This document shows positions 10,906 to 19,527 of a stretch of DNA of 64,000 nucleotides, one piece after another. The notes under the pieces are model-generated. The model saw only the letters and a program-made list of their open reading frames with translations. It searched no databases and had not been told where the DNA came from. The stretch is from NCBI GenBank assembly GCA_040387475.1, contig JAZKDT010000019.1, forward strand, positions 62,001 through 126,000, given 5' to 3'. Within the stretch, counting starts at the first letter, position 1. Every line of letters starts with the position of its first letter. Both the position numbers and the translations under genes were made by a program. Origin of the DNA: UBA4416 sp040387475. GTDB taxonomy: Bacteria; Bacteroidota; Bacteroidia; B-17B0; Aurantibacillaceae.

Positions 10906-12373
10906 ATTCTATAACAACTTTTTTAGTGCTTAAAATTTGCTTTGAATCCGGATCTACAACCTGTAAAAAATAAAATCCATTCCATTCAGTTTTGAGATCT
11001 AGTGTAATTTCCGAATTACCTGAATGAGATACTGACATATCAGTAAGAATGACCTTACCACAAACATCGGTTAACTGTACGTAAAGGTTTTTTGTCAGGG
11101 GTAAGAATAGTTTAATGTTTAAATAATTTTTAGCAGGATTGGGAAATACAGATATAACAGATTCAGAAGAATTTTTTTCTTCAATGCCAATACTTAACGG
11201 GCATATTTTATAGATTTGCCCATTAGTGGTGTATCCGCCTTTCATGGCATATACACAGCCATCAGCAGTTTGCTTCAGCGTTGTTAGGCCGCCGGATGTT
11301 GTTAAATCTCCTACCTGAACCATATTGGTAACGGTATTATATGCCGGCGCATTACCCAAAGTACAATCGTATAAAATCCCGTTATTGTTTTCTGCAACTA
11401 ATAAATGATTATTCATAGCGCTCCATGTAGTACCCGAGTAATATAAAATTCCGGTTACCGATGGTAAAGGTACTCCCCAGGTAATGATTGGCGACACAGC
11501 ACCCGAGGTTGAACACAATACAGTAGTTGAATTGTTGACATAATTTCCTTCGCAATTTGCCCAACCGTAAAAAGATCCTTTAGCAATGAGGTTTGCTTCA
11601 TCCCATTTATTTAATCCATTTTCTGAACAATACATGCTATCGTTTACAGGACTAAAACAAAAGTCGAAAGGATTTCTATGTCCGTAACTCCATATCCAAT
11701 CGCAATTAGTAGTTAAAGGATCTCCGTTGTCGTAAAAAGGATTATCGGTTGGCACTGTTCCGTTTTTATGAATACGGAGAATTTTGCCGTAGGGATTGGT
11801 TAATTTGTTAGCGTAGTTAAGCGTGGGGTTACTTTGTTGGTAGGCTAAGTCGCCGATGGTAAAATAAATGTGATTCGGTTGTGATGGTCTGAAATGTAAA
11901 TTTCCGCCCACGTGATTGCCCGCAATGTTGTTGGCAACATCAAGGTCAAAAATGATGGTAGGGTTTGTGCCTACATTGGAAACTTCGGTGAAGCGCACAA
12001 TCCGAATCCGTTCATCGCTATTATATAAATGGTTGTAATAAACATATACATGATGATTAGTTGCAAAATCAGGATCAAGTGATATTCCCAGAACCCCTCT
12101 TTCAAAATCGGAATTTGTGGAATCACTCAGGTCNNNNNNNNNNTAAAATGTGCCAAGCAAAGTACCGGTGGCGGAGTAAGTGCGAATTCTTGCTTTTTGC
12201 GATACGGTGTTCGAGCCATCGCCTTTTTCTGTTACAAAAAATCTTCCATCAGGGGCAACATCAAATGCCACAGGATATTGCAAGCCTGTAACAACGGTTG
12301 ATGAGTTGTAAGTTTGTGCTTGTAAAAAAGTATTGCACAAAACTGCAGTAAATAACATGTAAATTTTTTTCAT
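10904..12373 (-). CDS. Secreted glucose/sorbosone-dehydrogenase-like protein with T9SS tail
   Basis: Six-bladed beta-propeller of the soluble PQQ-dependent aldose dehydrogenase (GSDH) family, predicted to oxidise sugars outside the cell. It has about 489 residues from ATG 12373, which begins a clear signal peptide (MKKIYMLFTAVL...LQAQ); an ATG 11 codons earlier is less suitable. Family motifs include FVTEKGDG, GVLGISLDPDF, GGNLHFRP, YFTIGD, WSYGHRNP and DEANLI. The last ~85 residues (VFPNPAKNYLNI to STKKVVIE) are a T9SS type A sorting domain, so PorU, encoded just downstream, is its probable processing enzyme. A 10-N gap (12134-12143) lies near residue 77 and keeps the frame. PQQ use is inferred from the family; no PQQ synthesis genes are in the window. 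Confidence 0.87.
   Translation of the reverse strand: MKKIYMLFTAVLCNTFLQAQTYNSSTVVTGLQYPVAFDVAPDGRFFVTEKGDGSNTVSQKARIRTYSATGTLLGTFXXXXDLSDSTNSDFERGVLGISLDPDFATNHHVYVYYNHLYNSDERIRIVRFTEVSNVGTNPTIIFDLDVANNIAGNHVGGNLHFRPSQPNHIYFTIGDLAYQQSNPTLNYANKLTNPYGKILRIHKNGTVPTDNPFYDNGDPLTTNCDWIWSYGHRNPFDFCFSPVNDSMYCSENGLNKWDEANLIAKGSFYGWANCEGNYVNNSTTVLCSTSGAVSPIITWGVPLPSVTGILYYSGTTWSAMNNHLLVAENNNGILYDCTLGNAPAYNTVTNMVQVGDLTTSGGLTTLKQTADGCVYAMKGGYTTNGQIYKICPLSIGIEEKNSSESVISVFPNPAKNYLNIKLFLPLTKNLYVQLTDVCGKVILTDMSVSHSGNSEITLDLKTEWNGFYFLQVVDPDSKQILSTKKVVIE
12134..12143. other. Assembly gap, 10 N
   Basis: Ten unresolved bases inside the sugar dehydrogenase gene; the reading frame is coherent on both sides. Confidence 0.99.
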
Positions 12374-12496
12374 AGTTTTAAATTTAGGTAAAGTAAAGAT
12401 ATGCAAATTACATGCTAACCGGCATTAATCTGTAATCTGATGGTAAAGGCCTGTGACAGCAATAGCAGGAAAGTAAACGGCGATTATTATCTGCAA

Positions 12497-12994
12497 TTAT
12501 TTACCCAAAATTTCTCTGAACGTTTCCTTACCCTCGGTTAAATTTTTTAAATTTGTAATAAGGGTAAAGGCTCGTTCCAATTTTAATTGAGGGTTTTTTA
12601 CCGTTCCCACATGATTTAAAATGTAACGTTGCATACCGGGTTTCAATACATCGAATCGCCGTTTACCTTCGGCGTCCTGCTTAAATAATTCGGTAAGTTC
12701 TTCGGGTACATCCACACCATATTCGCTATTATCTTCGGTTAAAACAACGTTTGCACTATCTCCCATTCCAATTCCCAGTTCTTTCATGCGCTTGCTGTTG
12801 ATGGAAATATAGGCTTTACCTTCGGGTAGTGACATTAAGCCACATTGAAATGTGATTTGTTTATTTACTTCACACAATAGCCTTTGTTTACCAATACCAC
12901 CAATTTTTTTAACTACCGCTGCCGGTATTTCCAGGTAAAAAGTTTTTAGGTAACTGAGTTTATCAATGTGTGTTGTAAACGAAATAGGTTTCAT
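12497..12994 (-). CDS. YdeI/OmpD-associated family protein with DUF1905 domain
   Basis: A 165-residue cytosolic protein. The first ~95 residues (FYLEIPAAVVKKIG, then YISINSKRMKELGIGMGD) fit the DUF1905 beta-barrel-like domain. The last ~65 residues (VPEELTELFKQDAEGKRRFDVL, then KLERAFTLITNL) fit the YdeI/OmpD-associated helical domain, where the usual phrase is a non-hydrolysing pair of helices. The family has been linked to envelope stress and antimicrobial-peptide tolerance in other bacteria, but no reaction is established. It is followed by an outer-membrane protein in the same direction after about 50 bp. Confidence 0.8.
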   Translation of the reverse strand: MKPISFTTHIDKLSYLKTFYLEIPAAVVKKIGGIGKQRLLCEVNKQITFQCGLMSLPEGKAYISINSKRMKELGIGMGDSANVVLTEDNSEYGVDVPEELTELFKQDAEGKRRFDVLKPGMQRYILNHVGTVKNPQLKLERAFTLITNLKNLTEGKETFREILGK

Positions 12995-13043
12995 TATGCA
13001 TTATTAGGTTTAACCAGAAACTGTTCAATTTAAAATGTCGAGG

Positions 13044-13679
13044 CTAAAATTTAAGAGCCAATCCACCTTGTAAAAGAGCACCTTTTTCAATGCCACCTTC
13101 AGCATAAATGCCAATATTTTGTGTAAAATAATACCGCATGCCAATAGTTACCGCATAAAAAACGGCATTTGGATTATAAGCCACGTAACTTCCCGGATTT
13201 TGATTGTATGGATCGTTATTAGTATAAGTAATGTTATTAATCGTGTATCCTAATCCACCTCCAACATATACATCCACTTTTTCTTTCCTCACAAAATGAT
13301 AATTGGCATGAGCGCCAAGTGATAAACTTGTCCACGTTAAAGATTCGCGATAAGTGTAAGTCTGGCTATAACCGGAATTATAATCATAATAGCTATCTGT
13401 TTGATCGAACGAAAGTTTAGTACTTGAGTACCCGATGACAGCCCCTACACCGAGGTTTTTTAACACGCCGTAATCTCCTTTTACTAAAATAGGGCCGAAT
13501 CCGCTTACAGAATAACCTGCATAACCACCATAAATAAAACGTAAGCCTACACGTGCTAAATTGGGAACTCCATATCCAATTGTAACAACGGTTTTTCCTT
13601 TGTCAAACGCTTCCTGTGCACGTGTATGAATGGTTAGTATTATTGATAAAGAAAATAAAAGAATAGTTAGTTTTTTCAT
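13044..13679 (-). CDS. Small outer-membrane beta-barrel protein
   Basis: A 211-residue protein with a signal peptide (MKKLTILLFSLSIILTIHTRAQ, cleaved after AQ) followed by alternating aromatic/polar strands, several Gly-Tyr-rich turns and a C-terminal Phe (GGLALKF), all typical of an eight-stranded outer-membrane barrel. Internal phrases such as VYVGGGLGYTINNITY and IGIYAEGGIEKG resemble the OmpW/OmpA-like OMP_b-brl class of Bacteroidota. No substrate can be deduced. Confidence 0.75.
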   Translation of the reverse strand: MKKLTILLFSLSIILTIHTRAQEAFDKGKTVVTIGYGVPNLARVGLRFIYGGYAGYSVSGFGPILVKGDYGVLKNLGVGAVIGYSSTKLSFDQTDSYYDYNSGYSQTYTYRESLTWTSLSLGAHANYHFVRKEKVDVYVGGGLGYTINNITYTNNDPYNQNPGSYVAYNPNAVFYAVTIGMRYYFTQNIGIYAEGGIEKGALLQGGLALKF

Positions 13680-13719
13680 ATTTTTTGCAGGTTAATTATT
13701 ATGTATATTAAAGTTAAAA

Positions 13720-14565
13720 TTAATTCATTAATACACACCAGGCTTCCTTCACTTTATTCATGTCAAGCAACACTTTAGCATACTGATGTTTTTCAATTTC
13801 AGTTGAAAAGGTTTGTGTTAAAGTTTGATTGTAACTTTCAATTTCTTCCGTACTCGGCAATATTTCAAGGTTTCCGAGTTGCCCAAGGTTATTACCGGTC
13901 AGTATATGACTGTTTTTAATACTTGCTGGAATAGCGTCCACACCTACACCAATTGTTGTAATCGGTTTTTCGATTTCAAATAAGGCGTCGCCATGTGCGC
14001 GACAATACCAGTTACCGCCCATGCGGGCAACGAGGTCTATCTTTTGCTGGTCAATTAATTTGTGCTCGTTAAGTACAGCCTCATCGATATGTATTTTTAC
14101 TATTTCACACATCACTAAATTGCAATTGCCAATTTCTTTTAACTCAAATACTTTACATTCCAGTTGAACCGGACTTTCTTTCACCCGCATTGGTTTTACC
14201 AGGTCGGATGTAATCGCAGTAAATCCGGCTTTAATAAATTCGCTTGTGCCTTTTGGATATGGGCTACTTGCAAGGCTCATTTGGTGAACCATATTATAAT
14301 TTACAATATTGATAACACACTCAGGCACTTCTTTAATATTTAAATGTGTGTCTTTTGCTTCTCCGGTTCTTCCGCTTAAGTTCGGCGAAAAAATGGCAAT
14401 GGGTGGTTTCGCTGAAAACACATTGAAGAAACTGAAAGGTGCGAGATTGTGATTTCCTGCTGCATCGACTGTGCTTGCAAAACAGATAGGACGCGGACCT
14501 ACGGCGCCTAATAGATATTGGTGTAATTGCGGAACAGGAATGTCGTTGGGAGATAAACTAAGCAT
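13720..14565 (-). CDS. Flavin reductase-like (DIM6/NTAB) flavoprotein
   Basis: FMN-binding split-barrel oxidoreductase, 281 residues. The start at 14565 (MLSLSPNDIPVPQLHQYL) is chosen because the frame continues upstream only into the end of the preceding gene. The motif GAVGPRPICFASTVD...NLAPFSFFNVFS is the FMN-phosphate-binding signature of this family, followed by PPIAIFSPN. Such proteins supply reduced flavin to monooxygenases or act on their own. It follows, by about 30 bp and in the same direction, a FAD-dependent desaturase-like gene, so the two may be co-transcribed; a functional link is inference. Confidence 0.85.
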   Translation of the reverse strand: MLSLSPNDIPVPQLHQYLLGAVGPRPICFASTVDAAGNHNLAPFSFFNVFSAKPPIAIFSPNLSGRTGEAKDTHLNIKEVPECVINIVNYNMVHQMSLASSPYPKGTSEFIKAGFTAITSDLVKPMRVKESPVQLECKVFELKEIGNCNLVMCEIVKIHIDEAVLNEHKLIDQQKIDLVARMGGNWYCRAHGDALFEIEKPITTIGVGVDAIPASIKNSHILTGNNLGQLGNLEILPSTEEIESYNQTLTQTFSTEIEKHQYAKVLLDMNKVKEAWCVLMN

Positions 14566-14596
14566 AATTATATGGTTTAAAAGTATAAAAAGAGCG

Positions 14597-16110
14597 CTAT
14601 TTGCAATCTCTGATTTTATCAATGAGTAAAGGGTCGCCTAAAATTTCGGTACAGGTAACTACTGAACTTACGGTTACACCTAACACACCATGCAGGTTTA
14701 GATTTTGTCCAGTTAAAAACAAATTATTTACTTTGGTACGCGGTGTGATAAAAGTTTTTAGCGGTTCTTTATAATCTTTGATAGCGCCATATAACGACCC
14801 GTCCTTACTGCCAATATAATCCCTGTAGGTTATAGGTGTAGCGCTAGTGTAAGATTGCACTTTAGATCGGATGCCAGGCATACGTTTCTCTAAAAGATCA
14901 AGTAGTTTTTCTGATTTTTCAATTTTGAAAGCGAGATAGTCGTCGCCACGGTAATTCACATCATTTGGAATGATGCTTTTGGTGTCCCACCATTTTTCGC
15001 ATTCTTCAAAACGCATATAGCCCATCGCCGTAAAATTCTCAGTATATTTTGGATTTTTGGAAGTTGTATTTCCAAATACGGCAACTGACTCGGGCCAATT
15101 GTTTACTTCGTAAAATGGACCGGCCCATACATCATGATTTTGCAGGTGATAAATATTGTGGTTTAAGTGTTCCATGGAATTTGGTTTCAACACTACATTT
15201 AATAAAAAGGCGGATACAGTGCTCTCCAAACCTTTCAATCGGTTTTTATAAGCAGATCGCAACTGGGGTCCTTCAACCATGTCAATGGTTTTAGCAAGGT
15301 CAATGGCCGATACAAATGTGTTTCCTTCGATACGCTCTCCTGTTGTTAATTCTACAGACTCAATATCACTTCCGTTAAAATTAAACCGCGTCGCTTCGTG
15401 ATAATTTAAAATTTCCCCGCCCATTGCTTTAATATTTGCACTCATTATTTTAGCAATCTGAGAGCTACCATCAATGCATCTATACGAACTTTCAATGTAA
15501 GAATTTACAACCAAGGCATGTACGTAAAAGGGAGATTTTCCGGCAACGCCAGCGTAAAGCATATTATTGCCGCCGATTACTTTTTGTAATTTGGGATCTT
15601 TGAAAATAGAATTGATATAAGTTTGAGAGTCAATAAATGCCAGGCGTTGGTAAAATCTTTTTTGTTACTCGATAAATTATACATCGGAAAATCCGCACAG
15701 GTTTCCCTCACTTTTTGAATGTATAACTTTAAAGCTTCTCGTTCATGAGGAAATATTGCGGCCAATCTTTCCACAAAATTATCATATCCCTGCGCATGTG
15801 GATATAGCTGCTCATCTCCTGCAAAAGATATGACATCAAATCCGTCCTCATCCAATTTCTGTAACTTGAGGTCTTTTAAAATATTAAAATAGTTGAAATA
15901 GCTATGTAAATTTTGCCCTTCGTCTAACCCTCCAAGATAATGAACGCCTGTTTCAAAAATAGTTTTGTCCCTGCTGTATATCTGCAATGAGCCGCCTATC
16001 TGCCTGTTTTTTTCAAGCACACAAACTTTCATGCCGTGTTTGGCTAAAATATATGCCGTGCATAAGCCACCTAAACCACTCCCTATTATTACTACGTCGT
16101 ACTTACTCAT
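14597..16110 (-). pseudogene. Phytoene desaturase/retinol saturase-like FAD oxidoreductase, frameshifted
   Basis: FAD-dependent oxidoreductase of the CrtI/all-trans-retinol saturase group, broken into two frames. The 5' part (16110 to 15577) carries the Rossmann motif VVIIGSGLGGLCTAYILAKH and ends in an early stop. The 3' part continues the family fold (NNMLYAGVAGKSPFYVHAL, later NLFLTGQNLNLHGVLG) to 14597. Adding one A to the A6 run at 15658-15663 joins both frames into a continuous 504-residue protein of normal family length. The second frame has a stop just upstream of that run, which confines the shift to this short area. A sequencing or assembly error in a homopolymer is the simplest reading; a real inactivating mutation or phase-variable tract cannot be excluded. 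The substrate (carotenoid, retinoid or other polyene) is unknown. Confidence 0.88.
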
Positions 16111-16195
16111 AATTTAACAAATCCCGTTCCCTCTTTTGAATAATATAATTTGATATTTTAGTAGTTATTGTTACTTTTAAAAGATAATAAATTTA

Positions 16196-18664
16196 ATGAT
16201 TAAGAAGATACACTATTACTATTTTTTATTTCTTTTTTTCTACAGTGTTCTTTCGTTTGCCCAGAGTTATACAATTAGCGGTAAAGTGTTCGATTCTGAG
16301 TCAAAAGAACCTTTACCCTTTGTTCCGGTTTTAATAAAGGGAACAACAACTGGTGCTACCACTGACTTTGATGGTAACTATTCAATTACTACTTCCGTAT
16401 TGGGCGATTCCATCGTATCATCTTATGTAAGCTACAAAAAACTTACAAGACCTATAAAACGTGGTGAAAACCAAACCATTAATATGCCCATGGTTTTGGA
16501 AGGCGTAAATTTATTGGAAGTAGTGGTAAAAGCAGGTGAAAACCCTGCTCATAGAATCATCCGGAATGTTATTGCCAATAAAGAATTTAATAACAAACGT
16601 AAGTTGGATGCTTATCAGTACGAGACTTACAATAAGGTTGAATTTGATTTGAACCGTATCCCGAAAGAGATGCGTGACCGAAAGATATTTAAGCCAATTC
16701 AATTTGTATTTGACAATGTAGATAGCGCTAACTCAGGTGAAAAACCGTCATTGCCCATATTTATCACCGAAGCTATTTCTGATGTTTACTACAGAAGTAA
16801 CCCAACGCTCAAAAAAGAAGTGATTAAGGCTAATAAAATAACCGGCATCGAAAACACAAGTGTTACTTCAGTAATGGGAGATATGTACCAGAATATTAAC
16901 GTGTATGATAATCATATTCTGGTATTCAATAAAGACTTTGTGAGCCCTATTTCAGATAACGGATTTTTCTACTATAAATATTATCTGGAAGACAGTTTAT
17001 TTATTGGAAATACACGTTGTTACCAGATTCGTTTTAAATCAAAACGTCCCCAGGAGCTTTGTTTTAGCGGAAACATGTGGATCTCCGATTCTACCTGGGC
17101 TATAAAACGATTGGAAATGAGTATTCCAAAAGATGCTAATATCAATTTTATCAATGCTGCTAATGTTGTACAGGAATTTGAAAAAATTGATAGTACCTGG
17201 ATGTTAAGTAAAGACAGGTTGGTGATTGATTTTGCTATGAATAAAAATCAGGTGGGTATTTATGGTAGAAAAACAACTTCTTACAAAGATTTCAAGATTA
17301 ATCAACCTAAGGATGTCAAATTTTATGGGGTGGGCGATAAGATAGTAGTTGAAGATTCGGCTTTGTTATACACCGATGAGTTTTGGAACAAGAGCCGCCA
17401 TGATAGTTTGTCGGTGCGTGAAAAGAAGATTTATCACATGATCGACACCATCAAAACGTTACCGGTATATCGCACCTGGGTGGATATTTTGACCATTTTT
17501 GTTTCGGGATATAAAGTAGTAAATAATTTTGAAATCGGACCTTATTTTAACCTGGTAAGTTATAATAAGGTGGAAGGTTTGAGAACCCGGTTTGGCGGAA
17601 GAACCAGCAGTAAATTTAGCCGTTGGTACGAACTACAGGGCTATGTAGCTTACGGATTTAAGGACGAAAAATTTAAGTATAGTTTAGGATTTAAAAGCTT
17701 TATAACAAAGAAGCCGCACAGGCAGCTTATAGGAATGACTTATAAAAGTGATTACGAGATCCTGGGCCAAAGCCAAAACGGGTTTTCTCAGGATAATATT
17801 TTTGCTTCTTTGTTTAGAACAAGTCCTTTAACCAACCTGACCCGTGTTGATCAAACTTTTGCCTGGTACGAAAGAGAGTGGCTCGATGGACTAACTTCAA
17901 AAGTAACATTGATTGGGCGAACCATTACACCTTTGGTTTCCAATGCTTATAAATATTATCGCAATGATGGTAGCATTGCTACAAAGGAAAATATCAGGAA
18001 CACGGAAGCCCGGTTGAACATACGGTTTGCGTATAAAGAAAAGTTCATTAGTGGCGATTTTAGCAGGATCAGTTTGGGCACTAAGTGGCCTATATTACAG
18101 GTAACCTATGCTAAATCACTCCAGAATGCATTTCGTGGCGAGTACGATTATCAAAAAGTGGTCTTGAATTTATTTGATCGGGTACGTCTCGTGTCGTTAC
18201 TTGGATATACAGACTATTCGGGAGAAGTGGGAAAAATATTTGGAGCCGTTCCTTATCCTTTAATGGAATTACATGGTGGTAATGAAACTTATGTGTATGA
18301 TTATATGTCGTTTAATATGATGAAATATTATGAGTTTGCCAGTGATCAATACGCATCTGTAGGTGTGTTTCATCATTTCGAGGGTTTACTGTTCAATAAG
18401 GTGCCATTGCTTAAAAAATTAAGATGGCGTGAAGTTGTTACCTGTAAAGCGCTTTGGGGAAGCGTCAATGATAAAAACAGAAAAACACTGATATTCCCGA
18501 CAACTTTAAATGCTTTGGGCAGTGAGCCTTACGTAGAGGTAAGCGCCGGGATTGAAAATATTTTTAAGGTGTTCAGAATTGATGCTTTATGGCGTTCAAC
18601 TTACCACCGACCGAAAGCTATCGATAATTTTGGAGTAAAATTTGGTTTCCAACTGGCATTTTAA
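16196..18664 (+). CDS. DUF5686 outer-membrane protein with carboxypeptidase-regulatory-like domain
   Basis: An 822-residue protein with a signal peptide (FLFLFFYSVLSFAQ), then a carboxypeptidase D regulatory-like beta-sandwich at about residues 25-105 (YTISGKVFDSESKEPLPFV). The long remainder matches DUF5686 and is rich in amphipathic strands with aromatic ends (ending GVKFGFQLAF), consistent with a C-terminal outer-membrane barrel. Proteins of this architecture are common in Bacteroidota, often as relatives of TonB-dependent receptor N-terminal regions, but their task is unknown. It is divergent from the desaturase-like gene. Confidence 0.85.
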   Translation: MIKKIHYYYFLFLFFYSVLSFAQSYTISGKVFDSESKEPLPFVPVLIKGTTTGATTDFDGNYSITTSVLGDSIVSSYVSYKKLTRPIKRGENQTINMPMVLEGVNLLEVVVKAGENPAHRIIRNVIANKEFNNKRKLDAYQYETYNKVEFDLNRIPKEMRDRKIFKPIQFVFDNVDSANSGEKPSLPIFITEAISDVYYRSNPTLKKEVIKANKITGIENTSVTSVMGDMYQNINVYDNHILVFNKDFVSPISDNGFFYYKYYLEDSLFIGNTRCYQIRFKSKRPQELCFSGNMWISDSTWAIKRLEMSIPKDANINFINAANVVQEFEKIDSTWMLSKDRLVIDFAMNKNQVGIYGRKTTSYKDFKINQPKDVKFYGVGDKIVVEDSALLYTDEFWNKSRHDSLSVREKKIYHMIDTIKTLPVYRTWVDILTIFVSGYKVVNNFEIGPYFNLVSYNKVEGLRTRFGGRTSSKFSRWYELQGYVAYGFKDEKFKYSLGFKSFITKKPHRQLIGMTYKSDYEILGQSQNGFSQDNIFASLFRTSPLTNLTRVDQTFAWYEREWLDGLTSKVTLIGRTITPLVSNAYKYYRNDGSIATKENIRNTEARLNIRFAYKEKFISGDFSRISLGTKWPILQVTYAKSLQNAFRGEYDYQKVVLNLFDRVRLVSLLGYTDYSGEVGKIFGAVPYPLMELHGGNETYVYDYMSFNMMKYYEFASDQYASVGVFHHFEGLLFNKVPLLKKLRWREVVTCKALWGSVNDKNRKTLIFPTTLNALGSEPYVEVSAGIENIFKVFRIDALWRSTYHRPKAIDNFGVKFGFQLAF

Positions 18665-18746
18665 CCCGATTTTAGGGTAATCACTTTGCGCCAAAAAAAT
18701 CTTTTTGGTCTTCCAAAAAAGCTGAATAAATACTTCACATTTTTTA

Positions 18747-18754
18747 TAATTTTG
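18747..18754 (+). promoter_or_regulatory. Possible -7 element upstream of lptB
   Basis: TAATTTTG matches TAnnTTTG exactly, 45 bp before the lptB ATG. No TTG lies at the standard distance upstream, so confidence is limited. Confidence 0.35.
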
Positions 18755-18799
18755 CTTCGCTAATCTTTAGTTATATTTGATAGATATAGTTTTAAAGCC

Positions 18800-19525
18800 A
18801 TGATACTTCGTTCAGAAAATTTAGTAAAAAAATATAAAAGCAGAACCGTTGCCAATAACGTGAGTGTTCAGGTACAGCAAGGTGAAATTGTGGGGTTGCT
18901 GGGACCAAATGGTGCCGGAAAAACCACGTCGTTTTATATGATTGTAGGGATGGTGAAACCGAATTCAGGAAAAATATTTTTGGATGATAAGGATATTACC
19001 GCTGAGCCTATGTATAAAAGAGCTCAGCTGGGAGTTGGGTATTTGCCACAGGAAGCTTCCGTTTTCAGGAAGTTAAGTATAGAAGATAATTTGCGCGCGG
19101 TTTTGCAAATGACCAAAAAAACGAAGGCGGAGCAAGAGCATAAAGTAGAAAGTTTGCTGGATGAATTTGCTTTACATCATGTGCGTAAAAACCTGGGAGA
19201 TCAGCTCTCGGGTGGAGAAAGAAGGAGAACGGAGATTGCGCGCGCGTTAGCTACAGATCCAAAATTCATTTTATTGGATGAGCCTTTTGCGGGCGTTGAT
19301 CCAATTGCCGTTGAAGATATTCAAAGCGTAGTTCGTACATTGAAAAACAAGAACATCGGTATTTTAATTACGGATCACAATGTACATGAAACATTAAATA
19401 TTACTGACCGAACTTATTTATTGTATGCCGGAGAGGTTATTAAGTCAGGTTCGGCAGAAGATTTGGCCAACGATGAAATGGTGAGGCGTGTTTACCTGGG
19501 TGCTAATTTTGAGCTAAGGAAGTAA
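18800..19525 (+). CDS. lptB: LPS export ABC transporter ATPase LptB
   Basis: Cytoplasmic ATPase that drives the LptB2FG extractor, moving lipopolysaccharide from the inner membrane to the outer membrane. It has 241 residues, the usual length. Walker A is GPNGAGKT (35-42), the Q-loop region is LPQEASVFRKL, the ABC signature is LSGGERRR, Walker B is FILLDEPFAGVDP and the H-loop is ITDHNV. The phrase LPQEASVFRKLSIEDN and the motif DEPFAGVDPIAV are characteristic of LptB rather than LivG/F. No other lpt genes are nearby. It is followed after 2 bp by an Nramp transporter starting with TTG, implying co-transcription. Confidence 0.94.
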   Translation: MILRSENLVKKYKSRTVANNVSVQVQQGEIVGLLGPNGAGKTTSFYMIVGMVKPNSGKIFLDDKDITAEPMYKRAQLGVGYLPQEASVFRKLSIEDNLRAVLQMTKKTKAEQEHKVESLLDEFALHHVRKNLGDQLSGGERRRTEIARALATDPKFILLDEPFAGVDPIAVEDIQSVVRTLKNKNIGILITDHNVHETLNITDRTYLLYAGEVIKSGSAEDLANDEMVRRVYLGANFELRK

Positions 19526-19527
19526 TC

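Noticed and set aside
18691..18708. CCAAAAA/TTTTTGG hairpin after the DUF5686 gene as a terminator
   Set aside because: It is almost all A-T and lacks a T tract after the stem.
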